A stretch of DNA of 64,000 nt, taken from Brachybacterium epidermidis (GTDB lineage: Bacteria > Actinomycetota > Actinomycetes > Actinomycetales > Dermabacteraceae). Made by a program: the position numbers and the translations under genes. The DNA lies in NCBI RefSeq assembly GCF_015209585.1, contig NZ_JADEYR010000001.1, forward strand, positions 62,001 to 126,000, written 5' to 3'. The notes beneath the pieces are model-generated. The model saw only the letters and a list, made by a program, of their open reading frames with translations. It was not told where the DNA came from and did not search any database. This document shows positions 47,872 to 56,372 of this stretch, piece by piece (the first letter of the stretch is position 1; each line of letters starts with the position of its first letter).

Positions 47872-49210
47872 ATGGCTGATGCCTACACCCGCTTCGTCCG
47901 CTCCGCCCCGGTGCCCTGATCGCCAAGCGCACCGGCCTTCCCGCCCCGCCCGCCTGCTGCGACGCGAGGACCGCCCCGAGCCGGTGCTCGGCCCGGTCGT
48001 GGTGCTCGGCGACTCGGCCGGTGCCGACCAGGTGGCCCGCCTGCTGCTGTCCTGGGGGGCCGACGTGCGTCGCCGCTTCGAGGAGCTGCCTCGCGTGGGC
48101 TCCGTGATCGCGGTGCTGGACGAGGTCTCCGCCCCCGACCAGCTGGGACCGATCCTGCTGCCCCTCTCGGGCGCCATGCGAAGCCTCGCCCCTGGTGCGC
48201 GCGTGGTCACGATCTCCCGGCCCGCCACCGGCGAGGATCCCTCGCGTGACGCCGCCCGCGGGGCAGTGGAGGGCTTCGTGCGCTCCCTCGCCCACGAGAT
48301 GCGCGGCGGGGCCACTGCCAACGGCATCCTCGCCGCCGACGGCGTGGCCCTGGACGCCCCGGCCGTGATCGGCGCACTGCGGTTCTTCCTCTCCTCCCGC
48401 AGCGCCTTCGTGACCGGCCAGTTCCTGGAGGTCGCCAGCGAGGCCGGCACCCTCACCGAGGACCAGCAGCAGCCCCTGGCCGGGCGCACCGCCCTGGTCA
48501 CCGGCGCCGCCCGCGGCATCGGTGCGGCCATCGCCCGCACCCTCGCGGCCGACGGCGCACAGCTGGTGGTGCTGGACGTCCCGGCCGCCGGCACCGAACT
48601 GGCGCGCCTGGCCAACGAGCTGCGCGCCGTGCCGCTGCAGCTGGACGTCACCTCCGGCGGCGCCGGCCGGCGCCTGGTGCAGTTCCTGCGGGAGAAGTCG
48701 CTGACCCTGGACGTGGTGGTGCTGAACGCCGGCATCACCCGCGACAAGATGTTCGCCAACATGACCCCGGACCGCTGGGACCCGGTGATCGCCGTGAACA
48801 TCACCAGCCAGCTCTCCCTCATGGAGGCGCTGCTGGAGGCCGGGGACGCGCTGGGCGATCAGCCGCGCGTGGTCTCCCTGGCCTCCACCAGCGGCATCGC
48901 CGGCAACCGCGGGCAGACCAACTACGCCGCCTCCAAGGCGGGCGTGATGGCCTTCGTGGATGCGCTGTCCTTGCGTCTCGCCGATGCCGGTGGCACCGCC
49001 AACGCCGTCGCCCCCGGCTTCATCGAGACCGAGATGACCGCCCGCATGCCCGCGCTGAACCGAGAGATCGCCCGCCGCGTGAACTCCCTGCAGCAGGGCG
49101 GCCTGCCCGCGGACGTGGCGGAGGCGATCTCCTTCCTGTCCTCGGCGGAGGCCGGCGGCATCCAGGGGCAGACCCTGCGGGTGTGCGGCCAGAACATCGT
49201 GGGGCGGTGA
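47872..49210 (+). CDS. fabG4: FabG4-like 3-oxoacyl-(CoA/ACP) reductase, 5' end frame-disrupted
   Basis: The intact frame (from ATG 47879) gives 443 residues. It has a degenerate N-terminal Rossmann domain and a full C-terminal SDR domain: VTGAARGIGAAIA, LNAGITRDKM, and the Ser-Tyr-Lys triad in LASTSGIAGNRGQTNYAASKAG. This is the high-molecular-weight FabG4 layout. The expected N-terminus, however, is spread over three frames: MADAYTRFVRSAP (from ATG 47872, ribosome site gggagg), then GALIAKRTGLPAP, then RLLRREDRPEP. Restoring one C at 47906-47909 and one C at about 47944-47947 joins them. This is a sequencing error or a double lesion; if real, a protein could still start at 47879 with an altered first 24 residues. 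It reduces 3-ketoacyl groups with NAD(P)H. Confidence 0.85.
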
Positions 49211-49215
49211 CAGCG

Positions 49216-50166
49216 ATGAGCGACGAGCGGATCAAGGACCTCACCGACGTCCCCTCCTTCCCCGCGGTGTACGCTGCGGCCCTGCTGCCCCGGCGGGGCG
49301 ATGCCCCCCGGACGTCGCGAGAGAAGCGCCTGCCGGGCACCGCCTACCGCGTGCGTAAGGTGCGCATCGACGCCGGCCGCGCCGCCGACTTCGACCACCT
49401 CATGGGCGGGCCCGCCACGGAGAACGTGCACCCCGGTGTGCTGCACGTGCTCGCCTTCCCGATCTCGCTGGCGCTGATGGCGCGCGGGGACTTCCCCTTC
49501 CCGCTGCTGGGCCTGGTGCACCTGCGCAACTCCGTGCTCCAGCACCGTCCGGTGGCGGTGGGGGAACTGGTGGATGTGGAGTGCCGCGTGCGCGAGCTGC
49601 GCCCGCACCGCAAGGGCCACACCTTCGAGGCGGTCTCCACGATCCTCGCGCAGGACGGGGAGATCATCGCCACCGACGTCTCGACCTACCTGGCCAAGGG
49701 CACGAGCTCGTCCGGCTCGTCGTCGAGTTCGTCCCCGAGCTCTGCGGCCGGACCCTCTGCGGGCTCCTCCGACCAGGGATCGGACCATCGCGACTTCGCG
49801 CCGCCGCGGCCCACCGCCCGCTGGAGCCTCCCGGCCGACACCGGCCGGCGCTACGCCGAGGTCTCCGGTGACGTGAACCCGATCCACATGTCGGGCCTGT
49901 CGGCCAAGGCCTTCGGCTTCCCCAGGGCGATCGCGCACGGCATGTACACCGCGTCCCGGGCCTTCACCGAGTCCCGGGTGGATCTCTCCCGGCCGCTGCG
50001 CTGGGACGTCTCCTTCGATGCGCCCGTCACCCTTCCGGGGTCCGTGCTGGTGGCGTACGACGAGGACCGCGACAGCGGCACCACCCGCTGCGTGGGCTGG
50101 CGCCCGGCGAAGGGGGAGAAGGCCCCACGGCGCTGCTTCGAGGTGGAGATCCAGCAGCTGGGCTGA
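49216..50166 (+). CDS. MaoC-family enoyl-CoA hydratase/dehydratase
   Basis: 316 residues from ATG 49216; a GTG overlapping the reductase stop at 49207 is the alternative. The N-terminal hotdog-like half is degenerate. A Ser-rich linker (about 160-180) leads to the catalytic hydratase-2 half with YAEVSGDVNPIHMSGLSAKAFGF and IAHGMY, the Asp/His active site motif. It hydrates or dehydrates 2-enoyl/3-hydroxyacyl thioesters, pairing with the FabG4-like reductase and thiolase upstream. Its 3' end converges with the nucleoside hydrolase gene (18 nt apart). Confidence 0.88.
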   Translation: MSDERIKDLTDVPSFPAVYAAALLPRRGDAPRTSREKRLPGTAYRVRKVRIDAGRAADFDHLMGGPATENVHPGVLHVLAFPISLALMARGDFPFPLLGLVHLRNSVLQHRPVAVGELVDVECRVRELRPHRKGHTFEAVSTILAQDGEIIATDVSTYLAKGTSSSGSSSSSSPSSAAGPSAGSSDQGSDHRDFAPPRPTARWSLPADTGRRYAEVSGDVNPIHMSGLSAKAFGFPRAIAHGMYTASRAFTESRVDLSRPLRWDVSFDAPVTLPGSVLVAYDEDRDSGTTRCVGWRPAKGEKAPRRCFEVEIQQLG

Positions 50167-50184
50167 CCGGCTCCCTGCGCCGCC

Positions 50185-51183
50185 TCAGTGCGTGGCGTCG
50201 CCCTCGGCCTGCCCGCTGCTGGCGGCTGCCTGCGTGCTGAGCCCGCTGCGCAGTGTCTCCCACAGGTGGGCGATGAACGCGGGAGCATCGGCCGAGGTGG
50301 CCGCATCGACGTTCGGCTCCCGGCCCCAGCGACCCAGGGGGTCGGCGACCGTCTGCCCCCGGGTGAGGGTGCCGGTCAGCTCGACGTCCACCGGCAGCGG
50401 CGTGGTCTCCAGGAAGCGACCGGTCACGGCGTGCGCGGCCACCAGCGGGTCGTGCACGTGGGCGGACCAGCCGAAGCCGTCGGCCTGATGGAACTCGAAG
50501 TAGAACTGCAGGGCCTCGACGAGGATCGGCACCACCGGATGATCGCCGAGCGCGCGCACCGCATCCAGCTCTGGCTGCCAGAACCGCACCGCCTCGGTGG
50601 TATCCAGTCCTGCCAGCACCGGCCTGGTGGGCGCCTCGCTGAAGGCGATCAGCACGCGCTGGGCAGCTTCCGGATCGACAGCGACGTTCCACTCCGAGGT
50701 GGCGCCGGTGTTGCCGCGATGGTTGATCGCCCCGCCCATCACGTGCAGCCGCTTCAGCAGCCGGGGCAGCTCCGGTTCGATCTCCAGGGCCAGTGCCAGG
50801 TTGGTGTGCGGGCCCAGCACCAGCCCCACCAGCTGCCCGGGATGCCTCCGGGCGGCATCGACCCACAGCTGCGCGCCCGAGCGATCGTCGGCCTGCCGTG
50901 TCGGTGTCGGCAGTCGGGCGTGGCCGAGACCCGTCGGGCCGTGGGTGTCCTCCGCTGTCATCAGCTCCTGGACCAGCGGCGTCCGAGCGCCGCGGGCCAC
51001 GGGCGCGTCGATGCCCAGCAGCTCTGCCAGCACCAGGTTGTTGCCCAGCACCGCCTCGGTGGGCACGTTGCCGGCGGTGGAGACGATCCCTGTGATCTCG
51101 ACCTCGGGGCGGCAGGCCAGATAGGTGAGCGCGAAGGCGTCGTCGATCCCGGTGTCGCAGTCCAGCAGCAAGGGCATTCGCAT
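50185..51183 (-). CDS. Inosine-uridine-type nucleoside hydrolase
   Basis: 332 residues. The N-terminal calcium-binding motif is DCDTGIDDA (DxDxxxDD type). Other conserved parts are STAGNVPTEAVLGNNL and MGGAINHRGNTGATSEWNVAVDPEAA, the ribose-binding region. It hydrolyses the N-glycosidic bond of ribonucleosides, giving base and ribose for salvage. It is a lone minus-strand gene beside the purine block. No signal peptide is present, so it is cytosolic. Starting at the second Met would remove two residues. Confidence 0.92.
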   Translation of the reverse strand: MRMPLLLDCDTGIDDAFALTYLACRPEVEITGIVSTAGNVPTEAVLGNNLVLAELLGIDAPVARGARTPLVQELMTAEDTHGPTGLGHARLPTPTRQADDRSGAQLWVDAARRHPGQLVGLVLGPHTNLALALEIEPELPRLLKRLHVMGGAINHRGNTGATSEWNVAVDPEAAQRVLIAFSEAPTRPVLAGLDTTEAVRFWQPELDAVRALGDHPVVPILVEALQFYFEFHQADGFGWSAHVHDPLVAAHAVTGRFLETTPLPVDVELTGTLTRGQTVADPLGRWGREPNVDAATSADAPAFIAHLWETLRSGLSTQAAASSGQAEGDATH

Positions 51184-51239
51184 CCACCCAGCGTACGGCC
51201 CACCGAGATGGTCCGCGGCTCCCGCCTAGACTCGAGGCC

Positions 51240-52592
51240 ATGCCTGCGTCCACGCCCGACAGCTCCGGAGCGCCCACTGCCGATCAGACCGACCGGGTCG
51301 TCCTGCGCACGGCCGAGTCCGAGGCCGGCGGGCCGGGCTGCCCCTGCGACGTGATCGTCGTCGACGACGCCACAGGCGCCCTCACCGCGCATTCCCTTCA
51401 GACGCTCGCCGAGCACGAGGGTGCGCGCGTGTTCTCCTGGTCCTCCTCCTGTGCGCGTGCTCGCGAGATCGCCGAGCAGTTCACCCGTGAGATCGCTGAT
51501 GGGCGCCTGGTGGTGCCGAGCGGTGCGAGGACGGCGCCGGGCGGTGCGGCGCCCGCGTCGGACCCGGCGCTGGAGCCCGTGCCGCTGGAGGAGTTCGCCT
51601 CGAGCGCCGATGCCCACCTGGCGCTGGGCCGTCTGCCCAAGTCCCTCGCAGGGCTCGAGGATCGGGCTCGGCGTCTCGCCCTCGCTGCGGGCGGGTCCGG
51701 ACGCGATGATCTGGAGCTGGTGGCCGGCGGGCGTGTCAAGCACATGACCCGGCAGCAGAATGAGGTGCTGGGCCGTGTGTTCACCGAGGTGCGCGCGTCG
51801 TTGGGGTTGGGCAAGTCCCGGGCTCTCATCGCCACCGGCCCCAGGCCCGGGCCCGATCTCATGCAGCCCGCTGAGGGGACCGCTGCGATCACGATCCGGG
51901 GACAGGCCCACGAGCTGCCCCTGCGGGGCATCGGCGGCGTGTTCGGCGGAGCCTCCGCCGACGCCGGCAGTCTGCTCCTGCTGCAGTCACTCGATGAGGC
52001 ACTGGCTGCGGGGGAGTTCGACGCCGAGGGGACTCGGTCGGACGGCTCGCTGCCCGGTCCTCACGTCACTGGGCAGGCGGATCCTGCCGTGGGCTCGGGA
52101 TACTGCGCCGTGGATCTGGGCTGCGGCAACGGCCTGCTCACGGCCTACCTCACGCTGGCCTTGCCGGGCGCCCGGGTGATCGCCAGCGACGACGACCTCG
52201 ATGCAGTGCTGTCCACCCGAGCCACCCTCGATGCACTCGCCTCCCAGGCCGCTCGTGACGGATCCGCGCCCGCAGGAGGTGCCGACGTCGATGGCCCGGC
52301 ATCCGCGCCCCGGGTCGAGGTCATGTGGGATGACGCCCTGTCGCGCCGTGCGGACCGCAGCGCGGACCTGGTGCTGCTGAACCCGCCCTTTCACGACGGC
52401 ACCGCGATCGATGCCACCCTCGTGCACGGCCTGCTCGACGCCGCCGCCCGGGTGCTGCGGCCGGGAGGTGAGCTGTGGATGGTGCACAACTCGCACCTGC
52501 GCTACCGCGCCGAACTGGAGCGCCGGGTGGGGCCTGCCCGTCAGCGCGCCCGCGACCGACGCTTCACGGTGCTGTCGGCCCACCGGGTCTGA
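51240..52592 (+). CDS. RsmC/RlmG-like class I rRNA guanine-N2 methyltransferase
   Basis: 450 residues from ATG 51240. The N-terminal half is divergent, as in RsmC/RlmG where it is a degenerate methyltransferase fold. The C-terminal half has the SAM-binding motif (AVDLGCGNGLLTAYLTLALPG, then SDDD acidic residue) and the catalytic LNPPFHDG (NPPF), typical of N2-guanine and N6-adenine methyltransferases. It ends with the RsmC-like LWMVHNSHLRYRAELERR. The substrate is probably 16S or 23S rRNA; which nucleotide cannot be decided. It is divergent from the nucleoside hydrolase (56 nt). Confidence 0.85.
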   Translation: MPASTPDSSGAPTADQTDRVVLRTAESEAGGPGCPCDVIVVDDATGALTAHSLQTLAEHEGARVFSWSSSCARAREIAEQFTREIADGRLVVPSGARTAPGGAAPASDPALEPVPLEEFASSADAHLALGRLPKSLAGLEDRARRLALAAGGSGRDDLELVAGGRVKHMTRQQNEVLGRVFTEVRASLGLGKSRALIATGPRPGPDLMQPAEGTAAITIRGQAHELPLRGIGGVFGGASADAGSLLLLQSLDEALAAGEFDAEGTRSDGSLPGPHVTGQADPAVGSGYCAVDLGCGNGLLTAYLTLALPGARVIASDDDLDAVLSTRATLDALASQAARDGSAPAGGADVDGPASAPRVEVMWDDALSRRADRSADLVLLNPPFHDGTAIDATLVHGLLDAAARVLRPGGELWMVHNSHLRYRAELERRVGPARQRARDRRFTVLSAHRV

Positions 52593-52596
52593 GCAC

Positions 52597-52740
52597 ATGG
52601 GGGAGGAGGTTCCTCCCCGATCGCAAGGCCGCCCTGGTGGCGGAGGCTGCTGCTTCCCGGGCTGTCACCGGTCCCGTCACCTCGATGCCCACCACACCGC
52701 GCCCTGGTCCCAGGGCGGCACCACCGACATCGAGCACCCA
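52597..52740 (+). pseudogene. Remnant of an HNH-type (DUF222/13E12-like) protein
   Basis: In the frame through 52636 the translation reads GGGGCCFPGCHRSRHLDAHH followed by TAPWSQGGTTDIEH. This matches the C-terminal HNH signature of 13E12-like proteins, which normally read CxFPGC...HLxAHHI..WxxGGxTDxxN. No upstream DUF222 region and no downstream HH motif in frame are present; later codons drift into low-complexity Pro/Arg. The stretch is 144 nt inside a 300-nt gap between the methyltransferase gene and purQ. I read it as a degraded 3' fragment left by an otherwise lost gene. Confidence 0.5.
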
Positions 52741-52892
52741 CCGCCGCCTGACCGCACGATCGACAGACGGCGGGGGACGGGGGGCGGGCATCTGCGGAGC
52801 CGCACGACCGGACGAAAGGCAGCATCGGGTGCGCACGGGGTGATCACGCGCGGGCTTGCGCGCGGTGGGAAGAGCGGCGTCGGAGCGGGTGC

Positions 52893-53618
52893 TCAGGCGA
52901 CGAGGCTGCGCAGCACCGAGGTGAAGATCCCCAGACCGTCCGTGCCGGTGCGTGTGCCCTGACCGGGCTCGTCGGGCCCGAAACCGGCCTCGACCGCATG
53001 CTCCGGGTGCGGCATCAGACCCACCACGTTGCCGTAGGCATTGGTGATGCCGGCGATGTCATTGCGGGAGCCGTTGGGGTTCACCTCGAAGCCCTCGGGG
53101 CCGTGGGTGGCGCCCTCCGCGTAGCGGAACACGACGCGGCGCTCGGCCTCGAGCTCAGCGAGCGTGCGCTCATCGGCCACGTACTGGCCGTCCTGGTTCT
53201 TCAGGGGGATCCGGATCACCTGACCCGCTTCGTAGTCGGTGGTCCAGGCGGTGCGATTGTTCTCGATCCGCAGCGGCTGATCACGGCAGATGAAGGCGCG
53301 GTGCGCGTTCTTGATCATCGCCCCGGGCAGCAGGTGGGTCTCGCACAGGATCTGGAAGCCGTTGCAGATCCCCAGCACGGGCATCCCGCCGTTCGCGGCG
53401 TCCACCACGCGCTCCATCACGGGGGCGAAGCGACTGATCGCACCGGCCCGCAGGTAGTCACCGTAGGAGAACCCGCCGGGCAGGACCACGGCCTCGACAT
53501 CGAGCAGGTCCCCCTCGGCATGCCACAGCGCGACGGGCTGACCACCGGCCAGGCGGATCGCACGCAGGGCGTCCCGGTCGTCCAGAGTCCCGGGGAACGT
53601 CACCACACCGATGCGCAT
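52893..53618 (-). CDS. purQ: Phosphoribosylformylglycinamidine synthase subunit PurQ
   Basis: 241 residues from ATG at 53618. It is a class I glutamine amidotransferase: [16 protein letters not shown], the nucleophile Cys in [11 protein letters not shown], and the His/Glu pair in [11 protein letters not shown]. It supplies ammonia to PurL. It starts inside the purS stop (TGATG), so the two are coupled. The frame continues upstream through purS in another register and is not coding there. Confidence 0.96.
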   Translation of the reverse strand: MRIGVVTFPGTLDDRDALRAIRLAGGQPVALWHAEGDLLDVEAVVLPGGFSYGDYLRAGAISRFAPVMERVVDAANGGMPVLGICNGFQILCETHLLPGAMIKNAHRAFICRDQPLRIENNRTAWTTDYEAGQVIRIPLKNQDGQYVADERTLAELEAERRVVFRYAEGATHGPEGFEVNPNGSRNDIAGITNAYGNVVGLMPHPEHAVEAGFGPDEPGQGTRTGTDGLGIFTSVLRSLVA

Positions 53619-53914
53619 CAGGCCTGCTCCTCCGCCCCGGCGTCCAGGGCGCGCTCCAGGGAGCCGGAGTCCTCCACGTCGATGGCGACGACGTCCTCGA
53701 TGACAGGGTTGGACAGCAGCGTGGAGGCGGCCTCGCGCAGGGAGGCGAGGACCTCGTCGGTCACCTCGCCGTCGACCTCGAGCTCGAAGCGCTTGCCCTG
53801 CCGCACGGAGCCGATCCCCTCGAAGCCCAGACGGGGCAGCGCCGCGGCGACGGCCTTCCCCTGCGGATCGAGGATCTCGGGCTTGGGCATGACGTGGACC
53901 ACGACGCGCGGCAT
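53618..53914 (-). CDS. purS: Phosphoribosylformylglycinamidine synthase subunit PurS
   Basis: 98 residues from ATG at 53914, 7 nt after an AGGAG site; an in-frame TTG two codons earlier would sit too close to it. Motifs: [26 protein letters not shown] and [13 protein letters not shown]. The C-terminal 20 residues are an acidic extension. PurS dimers bridge PurL and PurQ. It is divergent from the MBL-fold gene at 54064. Confidence 0.95.
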   Translation of the reverse strand: MPRVVVHVMPKPEILDPQGKAVAAALPRLGFEGIGSVRQGKRFELEVDGEVTDEVLASLREAASTLLSNPVIEDVVAIDVEDSGSLERALDAGAEEQA

Positions 53915-54063
53915 GGGCAATCTCCTGGGGGATGGTGTCGACCCGATGGCAGGACGACGGGGCGGGCGAGCTCATCCTACCGATCGGCTTCCCCGCCCCG
54001 CGCGGGGCGGGCTACATTCGAAACAGACCACCTGACCGTGCCGATGATGCCGGGAGGCAACCG

Positions 54064-54837
54064 ATGAAGATCCGTCACCTCGTCCACTCGTGCCTGCTCG
54101 TGGAGGTCGCCGGCCGACGCCTGATGATCGACCCGGGAGGCTTCAGCGCCGAGGGCGTGCGGTCACTGAGCGCCGATGTGCTCGGCGCGATCGACGTCGT
54201 GGCCATCACCCACCAGCATCCCGACCACGTGGACCCCGAGCTGCTGACCGAGATCCTCCGGGCCAGCCCGGGTGCCGTAGTGATCGCCGAGCCCGAGACC
54301 GCCGAGATGCTTGCCGGCAATGACAGCGATGGCGGCGATGACAGCGCCGGTGACGATGCCGGCGACGGCGATTCGGCCCCCGTCGTGACTCGTGATCGGC
54401 TGGTGCCCCTCCCGGCCGGCAGCAGCCACGAGTTCCCCGCCGTGGACGGGCATGAACCACTGCGCATCGCCGCCGTGGGCGGACGCCACGCGATCATCCA
54501 CCCGGACATCCCGCGCGTGGGCAACTCGGGCCTTGTGATCAGTGCCGGGGGCGGCCAGCGCCTCGGCGTCACCGGCGACTCCCTCGAACCCGTCCAGGAG
54601 TTCCATGGCATCGACGCCCTCGCCTTCGCGGTGGTCGCCCCCTGGTCGAAGATGTCCGAGACCATCGACTTCCTGCGTGCCGTCCGCCCCCGCCTTGCTC
54701 TTCCCGTGCACGATGCGGTTGCCAGCGAGCAGGGGCGCGCGATCTACATGCGGCAATCCACGCAGCTGGCCCCCGAGGGCACCGAGGTGCGCGACTGGCC
54801 GGAGCCCGAGCGGGTCGTCGAGCTCGGATCGCGCTGA
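54064..54837 (+). CDS. MBL-fold metal-dependent hydrolase, UlaG-like
   Basis: 257 residues from ATG 54064 with a good ribosome site (cgggagg). The metal motif is THQHPDHVD (H50, H52, D54, H55), within the small MBL family that begins MKIRHLVHSCLLVE. Further metal ligands are in GVTGDS and LPVHDA. Residues about 86-104 are an Asp/Gly/Ser-rich insertion (SDGGDDSAGDDAGDGD) not expected in the fold, probably a surface loop. The substrate is unknown; family members act on phosphodiester or lactone bonds. pcm-like follows 38 nt downstream. Confidence 0.85.
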   Translation: MKIRHLVHSCLLVEVAGRRLMIDPGGFSAEGVRSLSADVLGAIDVVAITHQHPDHVDPELLTEILRASPGAVVIAEPETAEMLAGNDSDGGDDSAGDDAGDGDSAPVVTRDRLVPLPAGSSHEFPAVDGHEPLRIAAVGGRHAIIHPDIPRVGNSGLVISAGGGQRLGVTGDSLEPVQEFHGIDALAFAVVAPWSKMSETIDFLRAVRPRLALPVHDAVASEQGRAIYMRQSTQLAPEGTEVRDWPEPERVVELGSR

Positions 54838-54875
54838 CCCGCCCACCGAGCAGGCAGGACGCGAAGGAGACGCCC

Positions 54876-55454
54876 ATGGGACCGGATCGTGTGCAGACCG
54901 CGATGGAGGCCGTGCCCCGGGCACCGTTCCTGCCCGAGCAGCAGCGCCCGTACGCCGGTATCGACTGCGCCCTTCCCATTGGCCACGGCCAGACGAACTC
55001 CCAGCCCTACACCGTCGCGACCATGCTGCGGCTGCTGGACGTGAAACCGGGGCACCGGGTGCTCGACCTCGGGGCCGGATCCGGCTGGACCACCGCTCTG
55101 CTGGCCCATCTCGTCGGCGGCTGCGGAGAGGTGATCGGCGTGGAGCGACGCCCGGAGCTGATCGGGCCCGCGCGCGAGGCCCTCGAGGCAGCGCTCGGTG
55201 AGGCGACCCATGCCAGCATCCGGGAGACGCAGGCCGGGGTGCTCGGTGCACCCGGCGACGGACCCTACGACCGGATCCTGGTCTCGGCAGAGGCGCAGCG
55301 CATGCCGCACCAGCTGATCGACCAGCTCGCCGACGGCGGCATGATGGTGATCCCCGTGGCGACGGTCATGCACCGGGTCGAGCGCCGAGGGGACCGGATA
55401 GTCGACACCCAGCACGGCCGGTTCCGCTTCGTGCCACTGGTGGAGGACACCTGA
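54876..55454 (+). CDS. Protein-L-isoaspartate O-methyltransferase-like protein
   Basis: 192 residues from ATG 54876 (ribosome site cgaaggaga). The PCMT fold is visible: N-terminal AMEAVPRAPFLP, ALPIGHGQTNSQPYTVATML (substrate loop) and the SAM motif VLDLGAGSGWTTALLAHLVG, then DRILVSAEA. Pcm repairs isoaspartyl residues in aged proteins. The sequence is somewhat divergent (the usual GQTIS reads GQTNS), so the true substrate is uncertain. Its 3' end nearly touches the convergent purC (3 nt). Confidence 0.8.
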   Translation: MGPDRVQTAMEAVPRAPFLPEQQRPYAGIDCALPIGHGQTNSQPYTVATMLRLLDVKPGHRVLDLGAGSGWTTALLAHLVGGCGEVIGVERRPELIGPAREALEAALGEATHASIRETQAGVLGAPGDGPYDRILVSAEAQRMPHQLIDQLADGGMMVIPVATVMHRVERRGDRIVDTQHGRFRFVPLVEDT

Positions 55455-55457
55455 GCC

Positions 55458-56348
55458 TCAGAACACCTGACCGGTGAGCCTCTCGTAGGCCTCCACGTAC
55501 CGGGACCGCGTCTGCTCGACGACCTCCGCCGGCAGAGCCGGGGGAGGAGCGTCGGCGGCGCGGTCCCATCCGGAGGTGTCCGAGGTCAGCCAGTCGCGCA
55601 CGAACTGCTTGTCCAGGCTGGGCTGGGCCCGGCCCTCGCGGTACCCGGCTGCGGACCAGAAACGGCTGGAATCGGGAGTGAGCACCTCGTCGCCCAGCAC
55701 CAGGGAGCCGTCGGTGCGGGAGTGGCCGAACTCGAGCTTGGTGTCGGCCAGCAGGATGCCCCGCCCGGCCGCGATCGACCGCGCCCGCTCGTAGACGGCG
55801 AGGGTGAGGTGCTCGAGCTCCTCGACCAGGTCGCCCCCCAGACGCTGCCGGGCCTCATCCACGGTGATGTTCTCGTCGTGGTCACCCACCTCCGCCTTGG
55901 TGGCGGGGGTGAAGATCGCCGGCTCCAGGCGGGAGGCCTCGGTGAGACCCTCGGGCAGCGTATGCCCGCCCACGGAGCCGGTGGCCCGGTAGTCCGCCAG
56001 CCCCGACCCCGTCAGGTACCCGCGTGCCACGCACTCCAGCGGCACCATGTCCAGGCCGCGGCAGCGCAGGGCGCGCCCGGTCACCTCGGCCGGCACGTCG
56101 GTCGCCGACAGCACATGGTTCGGCACCAGATCCTCCAGCTGCTCGAACCAGAACAGGCTGATCGCGGTGAGGAGCCGGCCCTTGTCGGGGATCCCCGGCT
56201 GCAGGGCGTGGTCGTACGCGCTGATGCGGTCGGTGGCCACCATCAGCACCTCGGTGGCCTCAGCCGGATCGGTGCCGGCCGGGACGTACAGCTCGCGCAC
56301 CTTGCCGCCGACGGCGTGGTCCCAGCCGGACAGCTCCGGTGCGGTCAG
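55458..56348 (-). CDS. purC: Phosphoribosylaminoimidazole-succinocarboxamide synthase, start frame-disrupted
   Basis: SAICAR synthase; makes SAICAR from CAIR, Asp and ATP. Motifs [46 protein letters not shown] and [12 protein letters not shown]. No standard start lies ahead of the essential GGKVRELY in this frame: the only one is a GTG at 56300 inside that motif, and homologues begin near [10 protein letters not shown], where this sequence has CTG-CTG (56351, 56348). An ATG overlapping the purD stop at 56376 is one frame off. Removing one base from the G run 56364-56367 would give [20 protein letters not shown] and join it. So either a base-call error or a damaged start is present. Confidence 0.88.
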   Translation of the reverse strand: MTAPELSGWDHAVGGKVRELYVPAGTDPAEATEVLMVATDRISAYDHALQPGIPDKGRLLTAISLFWFEQLEDLVPNHVLSATDVPAEVTGRALRCRGLDMVPLECVARGYLTGSGLADYRATGSVGGHTLPEGLTEASRLEPAIFTPATKAEVGDHDENITVDEARQRLGGDLVEELEHLTLAVYERARSIAAGRGILLADTKLEFGHSRTDGSLVLGDEVLTPDSSRFWSAAGYREGRAQPSLDKQFVRDWLTSDTSGWDRAADAPPPALPAEVVEQTRSRYVEAYERLTGQVF

Positions 56349-56372
56349 CAGCGGCTGGCCGGTGGGGCGTGC

